Shown: positions 1 through 9,084, numbered from the stretch's first letter. The stretch is DNA of 64,000 nucleotides from an uncultured Spirochaetaceae bacterium (GCA_944389105.1 CALXLD010000022.1:247723-311722), one strand, 5' to 3'. Numbers and translations: made by a program. Notes: generated by a model from the sequence alone, not told the origin.

Positions 1-1097
1 TCAAGCTCATCGGAAAGTGCTACAGCTATCTTGTCCAGATTCGAGAGATTAGAGGAAAGGATTCTTACTGTCTCACCATCATATGGTGAAGCATCAAGAT
101 AGTCTCTGCCCCTTGCATCATCCTCTTTTCCATATGGATCCAGGGCAGAATCAACGCTCCATAAACCGTTTCCATCCATATAATCAGAATGTATGGCATA
201 GCCGTAATCACCATAACAGGCTTTCATCAGAGCATCTCTATCAATGAACAGGGAAACAGCCTTCCGGAAATCATTATCCGTGGAAATCCCGCTCTTCTTG
301 TTGAATATCAGTACAATCGAGCCATTTTCATCACCCTGATGAAGCTCTATTCCTGCTCTTTCCATAAGCGCCGGAATATCATCAGAAGAAACAGTGTCTA
401 TGAAATCATACAAACCGCTCTCTAGACCAAGCCGTCTTGTAACCGGATCCGAGACAAAGCTGTATTTTATCGATTTTATATCAGGGGGATTTCCCCAGTA
501 TCCATCAAAGATCTCCAGTTCTATGGAATCTCCCGGCAGCCATGCCGAAATACGATACGGACCTGTTCCCGGCGCATTCTTCAAAAGGCCATTAGGTGTC
601 AGATCGGAAACAGATGATGAAGGAACTATAACAGCCGCCTGAGGCGACGAGGCAAGCATTATCGGAAGAAATACCAGAGAGGATCCTGAATGTATTGTCA
701 CCATTCCTTCCTGTTCCTCAAATCTTGCTCCATCGACCACTTTATTGCCATTTCCATATACATCAAGCCATCGGTTAAGCGACAGGACAACATCATCTGC
801 ATCCATTGATGTTCTATCGTGGAATACAACATCATCTCTGATTTCTATTGTGAGTGTATGGCCATCATCAGAAAGGCTGTACCCCTTGCCAAGACAGGGG
901 ACTATTTCATCTCCGCTTACAGTGAAAAGGCGTTCGTAGACATTACCTACAATGATATTGCGGCCTGATACCGAAGCATTCACCATCACATCAAGCGTAG
1001 GAGGTTCCTGCGCAACAGCAACGGAGAGAGTATCAGCATTCTCTGCCTTGCAGGATATCATTACAATGAGAATCAGCAGATAAACAATTTTCTTCAA
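1..1097 (-). CDS. ABC transporter substrate-binding lipoprotein, family 5 (peptide/nickel type), C-terminus cut by window edge
   Basis: I translated this by hand on the minus strand; the frame stays open to the window edge. The start is a TTG at 1097 with GAGG five bases upstream. The N-terminus (LKKIVYLLILIVMISCKA) is a lipoprotein signal with Cys near residue 16, so the protein should be anchored outside the cytoplasmic membrane. The mature part begins with LSVAVAQEPPTLDVMV and contains GTGPYRISAWLPG and ELEIFDGYWG, typical of SBP_bac_5 (OppA/DppA) proteins that bind oligopeptides or similar ligands. About 365 residues are visible of the usual 500-550. The transporter permeases would lie beyond the window, so the substrate is unknown. 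Confidence 0.85.
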   Translation of the reverse strand, partial: MKKIVYLLILIVMISCKAENADTLSVAVAQEPPTLDVMVNASVSGRNIIVGNVYERLFTVSGDEIVPCLGKGYSLSDDGHTLTIEIRDDVVFHDRTSMDADDVVLSLNRWLDVYGNGNKVVDGARFEEQEGMVTIHSGSSLVFLPIMLASSPQAAVIVPSSSVSDLTPNGLLKNAPGTGPYRISAWLPGDSIELEIFDGYWGNPPDIKSIKYSFVSDPVTRRLGLESGLYDFIDTVSSDDIPALMERAGIELHQGDENGSIVLIFNKKSGISTDNDFRKAVSLFIDRDALMKACYGDYGYAIHSDYMDGNGLWSVDSALDPYGKEDDARGRDYLDASPYDGETVRILSSNLSNLDKIAVALSDEL

Positions 1098-1296
1098 ATC
1101 AGCCTCTGTATTTTTAGATGCCGCTTCCGGGCAGTGTTTTCTGGAAGATATAGTTTTCCGCTTGTTATTTATACCATACTCCGATGATTAAGGAACATAC
1201 TATGCCAATATTCATCTGTATCAGTAAGTTTCTGCTTCACAGTTCTATGATGAAGCAATGTCAGATTCCTGCCTGCCTCCCCTCTAACGGGAAGAG

Positions 1297-1332
1297 AAAG
1301 AAAAAGCCGAGGTGCTTTGCGCTGCCCCGGCT
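1297..1332 (-). terminator. Rho-independent terminator after the SDR gene
   Basis: On the minus strand an AGCCGGGGC / GCACCTCGGCT imperfect stem (1305-1332) is followed by a T-rich tract (1297-1304). It lies 22 bases after the SDR stop codon. The rest of 1098-1353 shows no gene; a TATAAA element near 1170 on the minus strand may serve the binding-protein gene downstream. Confidence 0.75.
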
Positions 1333-1353
1333 TCTGAAGAAATCCTTATGGGA

Positions 1354-2139
1354 TTACTGCGGCTGCTTGCCGATGTAAGCAAGAATACCACCGTCAACAT
1401 AAAGGACATGACCATTAACAAAGTTGGAAGCATCCGATGCAAGGAATACTGCAGGTCCCTGAAGATCCTCTGTCTTTCCCCATCTGTGTGCTGGTGTCTT
1501 TGCAAGGATGAATTCATTGAACGGATTTCCTGGCACTCTGAGAGGTGCTGTCTGAGGAGTTTCGATATATCCAGGTCCGATACCATTGCACTGGATGTTG
1601 AACTCCCCGTACTCGGAAGCAATATTCCTTGTAAGCATCTTGAGACCGCCCTTAGCTGCTGCATATGCGCTGACAGTCTCTCTTCCAAGTTCAGACATCA
1701 TTGAGCAGATGTTGATGATCTTGCCGTGTCCCTGCTTGATCATTCCAGGAATTACAGCCTTTGATACAATAAATGGTCCGTTAAGATCTATATCAATAAC
1801 CTTGCGGAAATCTGCAGCACTCATCTCAACCATCGGGATTCTCTTGATGATACCAGCATTGTTTACGAGAATATCGATTTTGCCGAGATCCTTGATAATC
1901 TGCTCTGTAGTTGCCTGGACCTGTGCCTCATCTGTAACATCACAGACATAGCCCTTTGCCTCAATTCCGGCTTCCTTATAGGAAGCAAGTCCCTTGTCTA
2001 CAAGTTCCTGATTGATATCATTGAAAGCAATAGCGGCACCAGCCTTGTGGAATGCTGTAGCAATTGCAAATCCGATTCCATAGGATGCACCTGTTACCCA
2101 TGCAACTTTTCCTTCGAGGGAAAAATCTTTCATTTCCAT
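1354..2139 (-). CDS. SDR-family oxidoreductase, gluconate 5-dehydrogenase / DhuD / KduD type
   Basis: A 261-residue classical short-chain dehydrogenase. The Rossmann motif TGASYGIG lies near residue 16, NNAG near 92, the catalytic Ser near 145, and YAAAKGG gives the Tyr-Lys pair near 158-162. The C-terminus VDGGILAYIGKQP is typical of proteins annotated as gluconate 5-dehydrogenase. In streptococcal glycosaminoglycan clusters such proteins (DhuD) reduce 3-deoxy-D-glycero-2,5-hexodiulosonate, the product of unsaturated uronate breakdown; that role here is inferred from the GH88 locus 40 kb away. The start ATG has AGGAGG seven bases upstream, and a minus-strand TATAAT lies at 2177-2172. A terminator follows the gene. 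Confidence 0.85.
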   Translation of the reverse strand: MEMKDFSLEGKVAWVTGASYGIGFAIATAFHKAGAAIAFNDINQELVDKGLASYKEAGIEAKGYVCDVTDEAQVQATTEQIIKDLGKIDILVNNAGIIKRIPMVEMSAADFRKVIDIDLNGPFIVSKAVIPGMIKQGHGKIINICSMMSELGRETVSAYAAAKGGLKMLTRNIASEYGEFNIQCNGIGPGYIETPQTAPLRVPGNPFNEFILAKTPAHRWGKTEDLQGPAVFLASDASNFVNGHVLYVDGGILAYIGKQPQ

Positions 2140-2208
2140 ATTTATACCTCCTCTACCAGTTTTCAGCCGACATTATATTAGTCTACAACGGCTTCCCTTC
2201 TCTTTCAA

Positions 2209-2241
2209 CTCTGAAAATGGAACAATGTTCCGTTTTCAGAG
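2209..2241. repeat. 15-bp inverted repeat over the stop of the glycosidase-like gene
   Basis: The arms CTCTGAAAATGGAAC (2209-2223) and GTTCCGTTTTCAGAG (2227-2241) are separated by 3 bases with one non-Watson-Crick pair. The inner GGAACAATGTTCC is a palindrome. The repeat covers the last codons of the 2236-3657 gene and lies just upstream of the SDR promoter. It could be a terminator or attenuator, although no T-run follows on the minus strand, or an operator for the SDR gene. Confidence 0.6.
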
Positions 2242-3657
2242 CTTATCAATAAGCATCGAACACTTTCCAGAAGGAATAGGAAGCGTCTTCTTCTTATCGT
2301 CTTCAAGAATGTGGATTGTGAAATAATAAAGCTTCTCTGACTCCAGCCTTATTTCCCATCCCCTGACATTCTTGTTTGAAAGTATCGTTATGCTGTTCTT
2401 CTTGAGCGACAGATCTTCGATTCCCATTTCCTCAAGAGACTGCATTGTCCAGTTAACTGTCTTTCTAGGAAGGGAAATCTCAAGTCCGATGATATTCTCA
2501 ATCATGAGAGCAATTGATACCAGACCAAGCATCGGAAGATATCTTTTCTTATTCTCCATTCCCTCCGGAACAAGAGCCTCTCCTTCTGATGAAGGTCTGT
2601 AGATCTCCCATGTGTCTCCCTGCTTCTCAGCATCCGGATGAAGTGTATCAAGGATGAAATACATGTGCCTTATCGTGCATTCACGGGCAAATATGAATGA
2701 ATTGTAATTCATAAGCCCTTTGACGACAAAATACATGAAGTAAGAAGTCACACCACCTGAATAACCATTGCCTTCTGCAGAGAAGTACTTTGATGAAACA
2801 GGAACTGACGGGAAAGGATTCTCGGTTCCGAACTCCTTCTCATCCTTGAGCTTGTCAATAAGGAATGAAGCATATTCATTATTAGGAATCTCAGCCAGAA
2901 GCGTCATATAGCACCCGATATGCTTGTTCTTTATCCTCTTTTCATCCTTGTCGAGATCATAATAGAAATGGTCATCGCTGTCCCACATCATCCCATTGAT
3001 TCTTGTCTTCACCGAGAAATAGATCCTCTTATAACGGAACGAAAGCTCCTTATCGTTGAGGATATCTCCGATATAAGACATATATAGCGCAAAGACAGCT
3101 ATAGCAGCATTGTAGTCAACAGTATACTCTGCACCCTCTCTAGGAAGATTTCCCATATGAGTTGCGCTGTATGGGACACTGTACAGACCATTGGACTTCA
3201 TGAAATTCGCCTGAATCCACTGGAAGTACTTCTCAAGGACAGGAACAATGTCCTTAAGCCTTTTCTTATTCCCTATTTTATGGAAGAACACGAACTCGAC
3301 ATATGAGAGCATCGGCAGCGATACGCCAAGAGGATTGTCCGCAGTGAACACAGGACTTTTAGTCTCAATGTCATATAACTCAGCTATCTGACCATTCTCC
3401 TGCTGCATCGAGTAGAAGAAATCTATCATTGAGTAGGGGCTATATATCTGATTGCTATAGACCAGGAACAAAGATGAGAGACATGAATCAAACAGACTTA
3501 TCGTCCCGGAGTCTCCATGCGTGAAATATCCATCAGGGAAAACTCCATCCTTTACACCCGGGTGCCAGATCTCATCGAGCCATACCCAGGTTCTGTCATA
3601 CATATCAACAAAATCCTGATCGTAAAAATGAATACGGGGGACTAAATCTCTTACCAA
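2236..3657 (-). CDS. Trehalase/GH63-like (MGH1-like) alpha/alpha-barrel glycoside hydrolase family protein
   Basis: About 473 residues with no signal peptide, so probably cytoplasmic. The architecture resembles the (alpha/alpha)6 toroid enzymes of clan GH-G/GH63: an early DSCLSSLFLVYSNQ segment, YDxDKDEKR after a long helical part, and WEIYRPSSEGEAL near the end, where such enzymes carry substrate-binding residues. I cannot assign the catalytic acids or the sugar. A TTG at 3663 opens the frame, but the TTG at 3657 is better placed (GGAG seven bases upstream). A good minus-strand promoter lies at 3717-3745. Together with the SDR gene downstream it suggests oligosaccharide catabolism. Confidence 0.6.
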   Translation of the reverse strand: MVRDLVPRIHFYDQDFVDMYDRTWVWLDEIWHPGVKDGVFPDGYFTHGDSGTISLFDSCLSSLFLVYSNQIYSPYSMIDFFYSMQQENGQIAELYDIETKSPVFTADNPLGVSLPMLSYVEFVFFHKIGNKKRLKDIVPVLEKYFQWIQANFMKSNGLYSVPYSATHMGNLPREGAEYTVDYNAAIAVFALYMSYIGDILNDKELSFRYKRIYFSVKTRINGMMWDSDDHFYYDLDKDEKRIKNKHIGCYMTLLAEIPNNEYASFLIDKLKDEKEFGTENPFPSVPVSSKYFSAEGNGYSGGVTSYFMYFVVKGLMNYNSFIFARECTIRHMYFILDTLHPDAEKQGDTWEIYRPSSEGEALVPEGMENKKRYLPMLGLVSIALMIENIIGLEISLPRKTVNWTMQSLEEMGIEDLSLKKNSITILSNKNVRGWEIRLESEKLYYFTIHILEDDKKKTLPIPSGKCSMLIDKL

Positions 3658-3716
3658 TTCCAAACTCCGCTTTTCAAGGAAAAATCCCTGCTATTTGTCC
3701 TTAAATCGCATTCTAC

Positions 3717-3745
3717 ATATTATCGCAAGGGGAAGGAGAAGTCAA
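3717..3745 (-). promoter_or_regulatory. Sigma-70-type promoter of the glycosidase-like gene
   Basis: On the minus strand TTGACT (3745-3740) and TAATAT (3722-3717) are separated by 17 bp. The start codon lies about 55 bp further on. Confidence 0.75.
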
Positions 3746-3830
3746 ATTGTTTTTTTGTTATATTTTCCGTTATAGTGAAAGGAATTAGTGTTAAATTATT
3801 TTCAAATAGCCCCTTGACAGGAAATTCTTT

Positions 3831-4763
3831 TCAGCGATTCTCCCCATGAAAGAGTTCAAGCGCCCCTGGAAGAAGAGAAAGCTCAAATTCCCTTCCTTCG
3901 TGCGTAAAGAGCTCCCCATCACAATGGCTTTCAACTTCGGCCTTCGAAGATTTGATAATCACATTCCTTGCCCTGCAGTACGAGAAAGTATCCTTGTCTA
4001 CTGTCTGGGATCCCCGGAAGAAGCTTATGACAGCTTTCACTATAGCCTTTCTATCCAGCGGATGGTTGGTAAACATCACATCGAAAAACCCGTCATCAAT
4101 CACTGCAAGCGGAGCCATTATGAAAGCAGAACCCATTCTTTTGCCATTCGAGACAGATATCTGCTGAGTCTGAAGCTTCTTCTCCTCTCCATCTATGATG
4201 ATCTTCACATCATATGCCTTTGGCGGATGACAGAGAATGTACAGGAAAGCTACTGCATAGCTGAGCATCCCATTCAGATGCCTGTATTCCATCGCCCTGA
4301 AATTCACCATTGGTTCAAAGCCGAAACCTGCACCATTAACAAAGTACATTCCATCAGGATGATCAGTTCCTACGCAAAGTCCTACATCTATTCTGGATGC
4401 TTTCCCCTCAGCGATAAGACGGACTGCCTTTTTCTGGTTATTTGGAATACCTGCCATCCATGCAAAATCATTTCCTCTGCCTATTGGAATGATTCCCATC
4501 CTTATTCCCGTAGCTCCAGATTTCATTATTCCATTCACTGTCTCATTCACAGTACCATCGCCACCAGCTGCGACTATTGTGTCATAACCATACAAAGCCC
4601 CTCTTTTTGCAAGGCTTTCAGCATGGCCAGAAGCTCGTGTATAGGCTACGGTGCATTCCCTTCCGAATTCACGGAAAAGAGTCTGGATCTCTTTTGCTTT
4701 TTTTCTACCACGGCCTTTGGAAGCATTTGGATTTATAATAAGGAGGATATCCTTCTTCAGCAT
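3831..4763 (-). CDS. Diacylglycerol kinase family lipid kinase (YegS/BmrU type)
   Basis: A 310-residue DAGK-catalytic-domain protein. NPNASKGRGRKKA near residue 10, the nucleotide loop GGDGTVNETVNG near 65 and PIGRGNDFAW near 90 are diagnostic of kinases that phosphorylate diacylglycerol or related lipids at the inner membrane face. The frame extends 18 codons upstream to a TTG at 4817, but family proteins begin close to the KKDILLIINPN strand, so I use the ATG at 4763. Neither start has a clear Shine-Dalgarno. It is divergent from nagA. A 326-codon open frame on the opposite strand here is a shadow. Confidence 0.88.
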   Translation of the reverse strand: MLKKDILLIINPNASKGRGRKKAKEIQTLFREFGRECTVAYTRASGHAESLAKRGALYGYDTIVAAGGDGTVNETVNGIMKSGATGIRMGIIPIGRGNDFAWMAGIPNNQKKAVRLIAEGKASRIDVGLCVGTDHPDGMYFVNGAGFGFEPMVNFRAMEYRHLNGMLSYAVAFLYILCHPPKAYDVKIIIDGEEKKLQTQQISVSNGKRMGSAFIMAPLAVIDDGFFDVMFTNHPLDRKAIVKAVISFFRGSQTVDKDTFSYCRARNVIIKSSKAEVESHCDGELFTHEGREFELSLLPGALELFHGENR

Positions 4764-4854
4764 AGGCAGAATAATTCTATTGAAACATCTTCCACACGGC
4801 AACAGAAAAAGCTGCAAAGTGCATGAAAAACATGCTGTTTCATCATTCTGGTGC

Positions 4855-4869
4855 TATACTCAGGCCATG
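4855..4869 (+). promoter_or_regulatory. nagA -10 element immediately before the start codon
   Basis: TATACT (4855-4860) is followed by six bases and the nagA ATG at 4867. Transcription normally starts about 6-7 bases after the -10, so the mRNA would begin at or next to the ATG (leaderless). No good -35 box is visible at the expected distance. Confidence 0.55.
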
Positions 4870-6009
4870 AAGCGGATAATAAGAAATATTGATGCTGTTA
4901 TTTCAGGCAGACTTATCAGAACAGATATCGTTATCGAAGATGAATTCTTCTCCTATCCATCATCTACAGGAAAGATTGAGGACATTGACGGAACAGATTT
5001 AATTGCCGTTCCGGGTTTCATTGATACTCATATCCATGGAATCGGAGGATATGGAACAGAAGATGGAACACCGGAGGCAATACTCCATATGTCAGATTCT
5101 CTGGCAAAAGCAGGCGTAACATCATTTTTCCCGACAATATACACAGATACCATGGAAAGGATAACCATGGATGAAAAGGCCATAACTGAGGCACATGGCA
5201 GGGAAAAGGGCGCAAGCATAGCCGGAATACACATTGAAGGGCCTTTTATATCACCGAACAGGATCGGAGCACAGAACCCTGCAGGAAGACTGGATCCAGA
5301 TGAAGCTGCCTTTACTAGGATGCTTGAAGCTGGCGGTGGCCTGATAAAAGCCATGACTGCTGCACCAGAGCTTGAAAACATAGAAAAAATAGTATCCCTG
5401 AGCAAGGAAAACGGCATTGTAGTCCTTATGGGACACACGGATGCTACTTATGAGCAGGCTGTTCATGGAATGGAAATAGGAATACGGCATACGACTCACC
5501 TATTCAATGCCATGTCAGGGTTGTCACACAGAAAACCCGGAGTTGTAGGCTGCTGTCTTTTAAACAATGCAATGAGTGCTGAAATAATAGCGGACGGAAA
5601 GCATGTACACCCGGAGATCGTGAAATTCGTGCTCAGATCAAAGGGAGAGGACAAAGTTGTCGTCATCACCGATTCTCTCAGACCTACAATGCAGGAGAGC
5701 GGAAAATTCACAGCTAACGGCGTGGAAGTCGAAATGGGAAATGGACTCTGGGTAACAAAAGGAAAGCCGGATCTTATCCAGGGATCAGCACTGACTATGC
5801 ATAAGGCTTTTGTGAATCTTATAAACTGGGGTGTTCCTCTGACAGCTGCATCAGTTGTGACAGCAACAACACCGGCAAAGATCTATGCGCTGACCGACAG
5901 AGGAGAAATCATGCCAGGAAAGAGAGCGGACCTTGTTGTAATGGACAGGAATCTCAGAATAAAATTCACAATGATAAATGGAGAAATAGTATGTGGTACA
6001 GCAAACTGA
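4867..6009 (+). CDS. nagA: N-acetylglucosamine-6-phosphate deacetylase
   Basis: A 380-residue amidohydrolase that converts GlcNAc-6-phosphate to glucosamine-6-phosphate and acetate in the cytoplasm, feeding amino-sugar catabolism and peptidoglycan recycling. Metal and substrate motifs are HIHG (55-58), GIHIEGPFISP, GHTDATY, HLFNAMSGLSHRKPG and the catalytic Asp in VVVITDSL. The frame opens upstream at 4651, inside the divergent kinase gene, but homology begins at the ATG at 4867 and the length then matches the family. No nagB or PTS gene lies beside it; pepD overlaps its 3' end by 19 bases, suggesting coupled translation. Confidence 0.95.
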   Translation: MKRIIRNIDAVISGRLIRTDIVIEDEFFSYPSSTGKIEDIDGTDLIAVPGFIDTHIHGIGGYGTEDGTPEAILHMSDSLAKAGVTSFFPTIYTDTMERITMDEKAITEAHGREKGASIAGIHIEGPFISPNRIGAQNPAGRLDPDEAAFTRMLEAGGGLIKAMTAAPELENIEKIVSLSKENGIVVLMGHTDATYEQAVHGMEIGIRHTTHLFNAMSGLSHRKPGVVGCCLLNNAMSAEIIADGKHVHPEIVKFVLRSKGEDKVVVITDSLRPTMQESGKFTANGVEVEMGNGLWVTKGKPDLIQGSALTMHKAFVNLINWGVPLTAASVVTATTPAKIYALTDRGEIMPGKRADLVVMDRNLRIKFTMINGEIVCGTAN

Positions 6010-7418
6010 ACAATAAAAGACTATGGAAAATATTCTCGGATATTTCCGCAATCCCTCGTGAAAGCGGCAATGAGGAAGGCATCAGGAACTACCTTCTCTC
6101 ATGGGCTGAACAGAATAAGATAGAGGCGTCTTCTGACGAGAAAGGAAACGTCTACATGAAAAAAGGAGCTACAAAGGGGCTCGAAAAGCTTCCGCCTGTA
6201 GCACTTCAGGCTCATGTTGATATGGTCTGCGTGAAGAAAGAAAGCTCTGCACACGATTTCACGAAAGATCCCATCAGAATCAAGACAGATGGATCTTTCA
6301 TCTATGCTGCAGATACTTCTCTTGGCGCAGATGATGGAATAGGAGTTGCAATAATCCTCGACATTCTCTCAGACCCGGAAGCTGAACATGGTCCTATAGA
6401 AGGAATATTCACAGTAGAGGAAGAAACCGGACTCGGCGGTGCTTATGCCATAGATAAGGACAAGGTCGAGGCAAGAAGGCTTATCAACATAGATAGCGAA
6501 GAAGAAGGAATTCTTTATATCGGCTGCGCTGGCGGAATTGATATCGATGCCTCAATGAAGCTTAAATACGAGAAAGCAGCAGGTACTGCGCTTTCCGTAA
6601 AAGTCTCCGGACTTCTTGGAGGGCACAGCGGCGGAGAGATCCACAAGGAAAGAGCAAATGCAATAAGCGTGCTTGCCCGCTATCTTGATAGGCTGCCTTC
6701 GTTCCAGATTGCTTCGATATCCGGAGGAACAAGAAGGAACGTCATCCCATCGAATGCAGAAGCTGTCATTACAGTAAGCGACAAGGAGGCGGCGCTTTCG
6801 CAGGCAAGAACCCTGCAGGAAGAGCTTTCAGATGAATTCAGCCTCACAGATCCTGAGATCACTATTACTGTAACAGAAACGAAGATGCCGGCCATGGCTA
6901 TAAAGACAAAGAAAAGCCAGAAAATCGCAGGACTTCTCTTTGCCTCCCCTGCCGGTGTCAAGGGAATGAGCATGGCTATCCCGGGAATTGTCGAAACCTC
7001 AGACAACCTTGCAATAGTCAATATCGAAAATGACAAGATCAATGTCGTCTATTCCATCAGAAGCAATATGGACTCAAAGAAGATGGAGCTTATGTCAAAG
7101 ATCCTTACGCTCACGGAAGTGTTCGGATTCAAGGCAAAGGCCGGCGACTCCTACCCATCATGGGCTCCAGATCCATCTTCAAAGCTTGCAAAGGAAGTTG
7201 CGGCTGCTTACAAGAGCATCGAAGGGAAGAAGATGAAGGTAACAGCAATCCATGCAGGACTTGAATGCGGAATCATCAATTCAATAATCCCAGGAATGGA
7301 ATCTGTTTCTCTCGGACCAAACCTTTCCGGTGTCCATTCTGTAAATGAAAAAGCGGATGTAGCTTCTGCTGAAAGAACAGCTGCTTTCGTAAAGAAAATG
7401 CTTCCGATGCTGAAATAA
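5991..7418 (+). CDS. pepD: Aminoacyl-histidine dipeptidase (M20 family, PepD)
   Basis: A 475-residue di-zinc M20 metallopeptidase that cleaves dipeptides such as beta-Ala-His or Xaa-His in the cytoplasm. Metal-site motifs run in order: LQAHVDMVC (His75, Asp77), DTSLGADDGIG near 118, TVEEETGLGGA near 145 with catalytic Glu, NIDSEEEG near 170, and HAGLECG near 420. The lid/dimerisation domain lies between about 185 and 390. The start overlaps the end of nagA by 19 bases, so the two are probably co-transcribed, combining amino-sugar and peptide salvage. Confidence 0.93.
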   Translation: MWYSKLNNKRLWKIFSDISAIPRESGNEEGIRNYLLSWAEQNKIEASSDEKGNVYMKKGATKGLEKLPPVALQAHVDMVCVKKESSAHDFTKDPIRIKTDGSFIYAADTSLGADDGIGVAIILDILSDPEAEHGPIEGIFTVEEETGLGGAYAIDKDKVEARRLINIDSEEEGILYIGCAGGIDIDASMKLKYEKAAGTALSVKVSGLLGGHSGGEIHKERANAISVLARYLDRLPSFQIASISGGTRRNVIPSNAEAVITVSDKEAALSQARTLQEELSDEFSLTDPEITITVTETKMPAMAIKTKKSQKIAGLLFASPAGVKGMSMAIPGIVETSDNLAIVNIENDKINVVYSIRSNMDSKKMELMSKILTLTEVFGFKAKAGDSYPSWAPDPSSKLAKEVAAAYKSIEGKKMKVTAIHAGLECGIINSIIPGMESVSLGPNLSGVHSVNEKADVASAERTAAFVKKMLPMLK

Positions 7419-7421
7419 TCC

Positions 7422-7853
7422 ATGCAGAGAAGCATAAAACTTACTCTCGGTTCTCCGATTTACTACAGGAGAACCGGGCTGTCGCTTTCAGAGGCGGTAA
7501 ACAAAGCTGATAAAATGGCAATCGGTTACGATGCAGTCTTCCACTACAGCTATTCATTCTGCAATGAGCGTATGGTCCTCTCGCTGCTCTCATCAGGGGA
7601 GAGAGAGGGTTATACAGAAGAGGAGAAGAGAATAATAGAGAGCGGAAGAATTCTGGACAGGAAGGAATGGGAAGACGAAGAGCTTCCTGCTGGGAAATAT
7701 CTTTTTGAGCAGCTCCCGTTCATGCCAGAAGAGAAGGATCTGCAGAAAATCATACTTCCATATGCGGTTTCATCGGATGATGAGTTCTATGTCCGTATCT
7801 ACAAGGAGAATATCCTTGAATGTGTTTTCCAGCTTCTCTTCCCCTCTCATTGA
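7422..7853 (+). CDS. Hypothetical protein, 143 aa
   Basis: I do not recognise this family. The start ATG is three bases after the pepD stop and no clear ribosome binding site is present, so translation is probably coupled to pepD. The protein is soluble and acidic in the middle (EREGYTEEEKRIIESG, DRKEWEDEELPAGKYLFEQLPF), with no signal peptide, membrane segment or cysteine motif. It overlaps no other credible gene and fits neatly between pepD and the TraB-family gene, which supports it as real. Confidence 0.7.
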   Translation: MQRSIKLTLGSPIYYRRTGLSLSEAVNKADKMAIGYDAVFHYSYSFCNERMVLSLLSSGEREGYTEEEKRIIESGRILDRKEWEDEELPAGKYLFEQLPFMPEEKDLQKIILPYAVSSDDEFYVRIYKENILECVFQLLFPSH

Positions 7854-7861
7854 AGCTTGGT

Positions 7862-7876
7862 TATACTCAAGTCATG
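7862..7876 (+). promoter_or_regulatory. -10 element immediately before the TraB-family start codon
   Basis: TATACT (7862-7867) is followed by exactly six bases and ATG (7874), the same arrangement as in front of nagA. It lies within and just after the 3' end of the preceding gene. Confidence 0.5.
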
Positions 7877-9064
7877 CAAATTGAGAAGATCAGCGATACT
7901 TTTCACCATATAACGTTTGCCGATGGAGATGAGGTTTTCCTTATCGGGACTGCACATGTCTCACAGAACAGCGTAGAAGAGGTCGCAGAGGTTATAGAGA
8001 AAGAGAATCCGGACAGGATCTGCATCGAGCTGGATGCATCAAGGTTATCAAGCAAAACCAAGAAGAAAAGCTGGGAAGAGACAGATATAAGGAAAGTATT
8101 CAAGGAAGGAAAGGGATTCCTGCTTCTTGCGAATACTGCACTTGCCTCATTCCAGAGGAAGCTTGGTGCACAGACTGGCACAAAACCAGGGGAAGAGCTT
8201 CTTGGAGCTGTCAGACTTGCCGAGGAGAAGAATATCCCGATATCGCTCTGTGATAGGGATATCCAGACAACATTCAGAAGGGCCTGGGCAAAATCTTCCT
8301 TATGGAATAAATGCAAGCTTCTTGCAACACTCATTTCAGCGGCATTCTCAAATGAAGAGATATCCCCGGAGGAGCTCGAGGAGCTGAAGAAGCAGGAAAC
8401 GCTTGAAGGCATGCTCAACGAAGTTGCTAAAGAACTTCCTTCGATCAAGGAAGTACTGATTGATGAACGTGATACTTACCTTGCAACTAAAATCTACAGT
8501 GCTCCAGGAAAGAAGAAGGTCGCTGTAATCGGAGCCGGTCATACAAGAGGTGTTCTCTCAACATTCGAGAAACTTGAGAATGGCGGAGATGTAAAATCAG
8601 CAGAAGAACTTGAAACTGTCCCCAAAAGCAAGGGGTTCGGCAAGGCAGCAGGATATATAATCCCTACTCTGATAGTACTGCTTCTTATTATCGGGATTGC
8701 TCTGAACGGATGGGATCAGGGTCTCAGAACCTTCCTATACTGGATTGCAGTAAATGCAGGAGGTACTTTTATATTCTCCTTAATCGCATGGGCACATCCA
8801 TTGAATATCATCTGCTGTGCTGTCACAGCTCCGTTCTTTGCGCTTAATCCAGTACTTGGTGTAGGAATGCTGGGCGGTATTCTTGAAGCAACATTCAGGA
8901 AGCCGAAGGTAAAGGATTTTGAATCTCTGAATGATGATGCAATGAAATTGTCAGGATGGTATAAGAACAGAATCCTTCACTGTCTCCTTGTCTTCTTCCT
9001 CAGCTCATTAGGGAGCATGCTCGGAACATTCATAGCATTCCCGCTGCTGATATCCAGACTATAA
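7874..9064 (+). CDS. TraB/PrgY family membrane protein
   Basis: A 396-residue TraB-family protein. The cytosolic domain has the family signature FLIGTAHVSQNSVEEV near residue 20, ICIELDASRL near 50, and GAGHTRGV near 225. The C-terminal third (from about 255) has several hydrophobic membrane segments. Enterococcal TraB/PrgY members reduce pheromone activity and are proposed metalloproteases; the role in spirochaetes is unknown. The frame opens 18 codons earlier, but the family starts at this ATG, and a -10 element sits six bases upstream. A terminator follows. Confidence 0.82.
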   Translation: MQIEKISDTFHHITFADGDEVFLIGTAHVSQNSVEEVAEVIEKENPDRICIELDASRLSSKTKKKSWEETDIRKVFKEGKGFLLLANTALASFQRKLGAQTGTKPGEELLGAVRLAEEKNIPISLCDRDIQTTFRRAWAKSSLWNKCKLLATLISAAFSNEEISPEELEELKKQETLEGMLNEVAKELPSIKEVLIDERDTYLATKIYSAPGKKKVAVIGAGHTRGVLSTFEKLENGGDVKSAEELETVPKSKGFGKAAGYIIPTLIVLLLIIGIALNGWDQGLRTFLYWIAVNAGGTFIFSLIAWAHPLNIICCAVTAPFFALNPVLGVGMLGGILEATFRKPKVKDFESLNDDAMKLSGWYKNRILHCLLVFFLSSLGSMLGTFIAFPLLISRL

Positions 9065-9084
9065 TAAGTAGTGCTTATAAAATA

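Noticed and set aside
3846..4826. A 326-codon open frame on the plus strand
   Set aside because: It is antisense to the lipid kinase, whose motifs are unmistakable. The translation is rich in His, Ser, Cys and Ile with no recognisable domain: a shadow frame.
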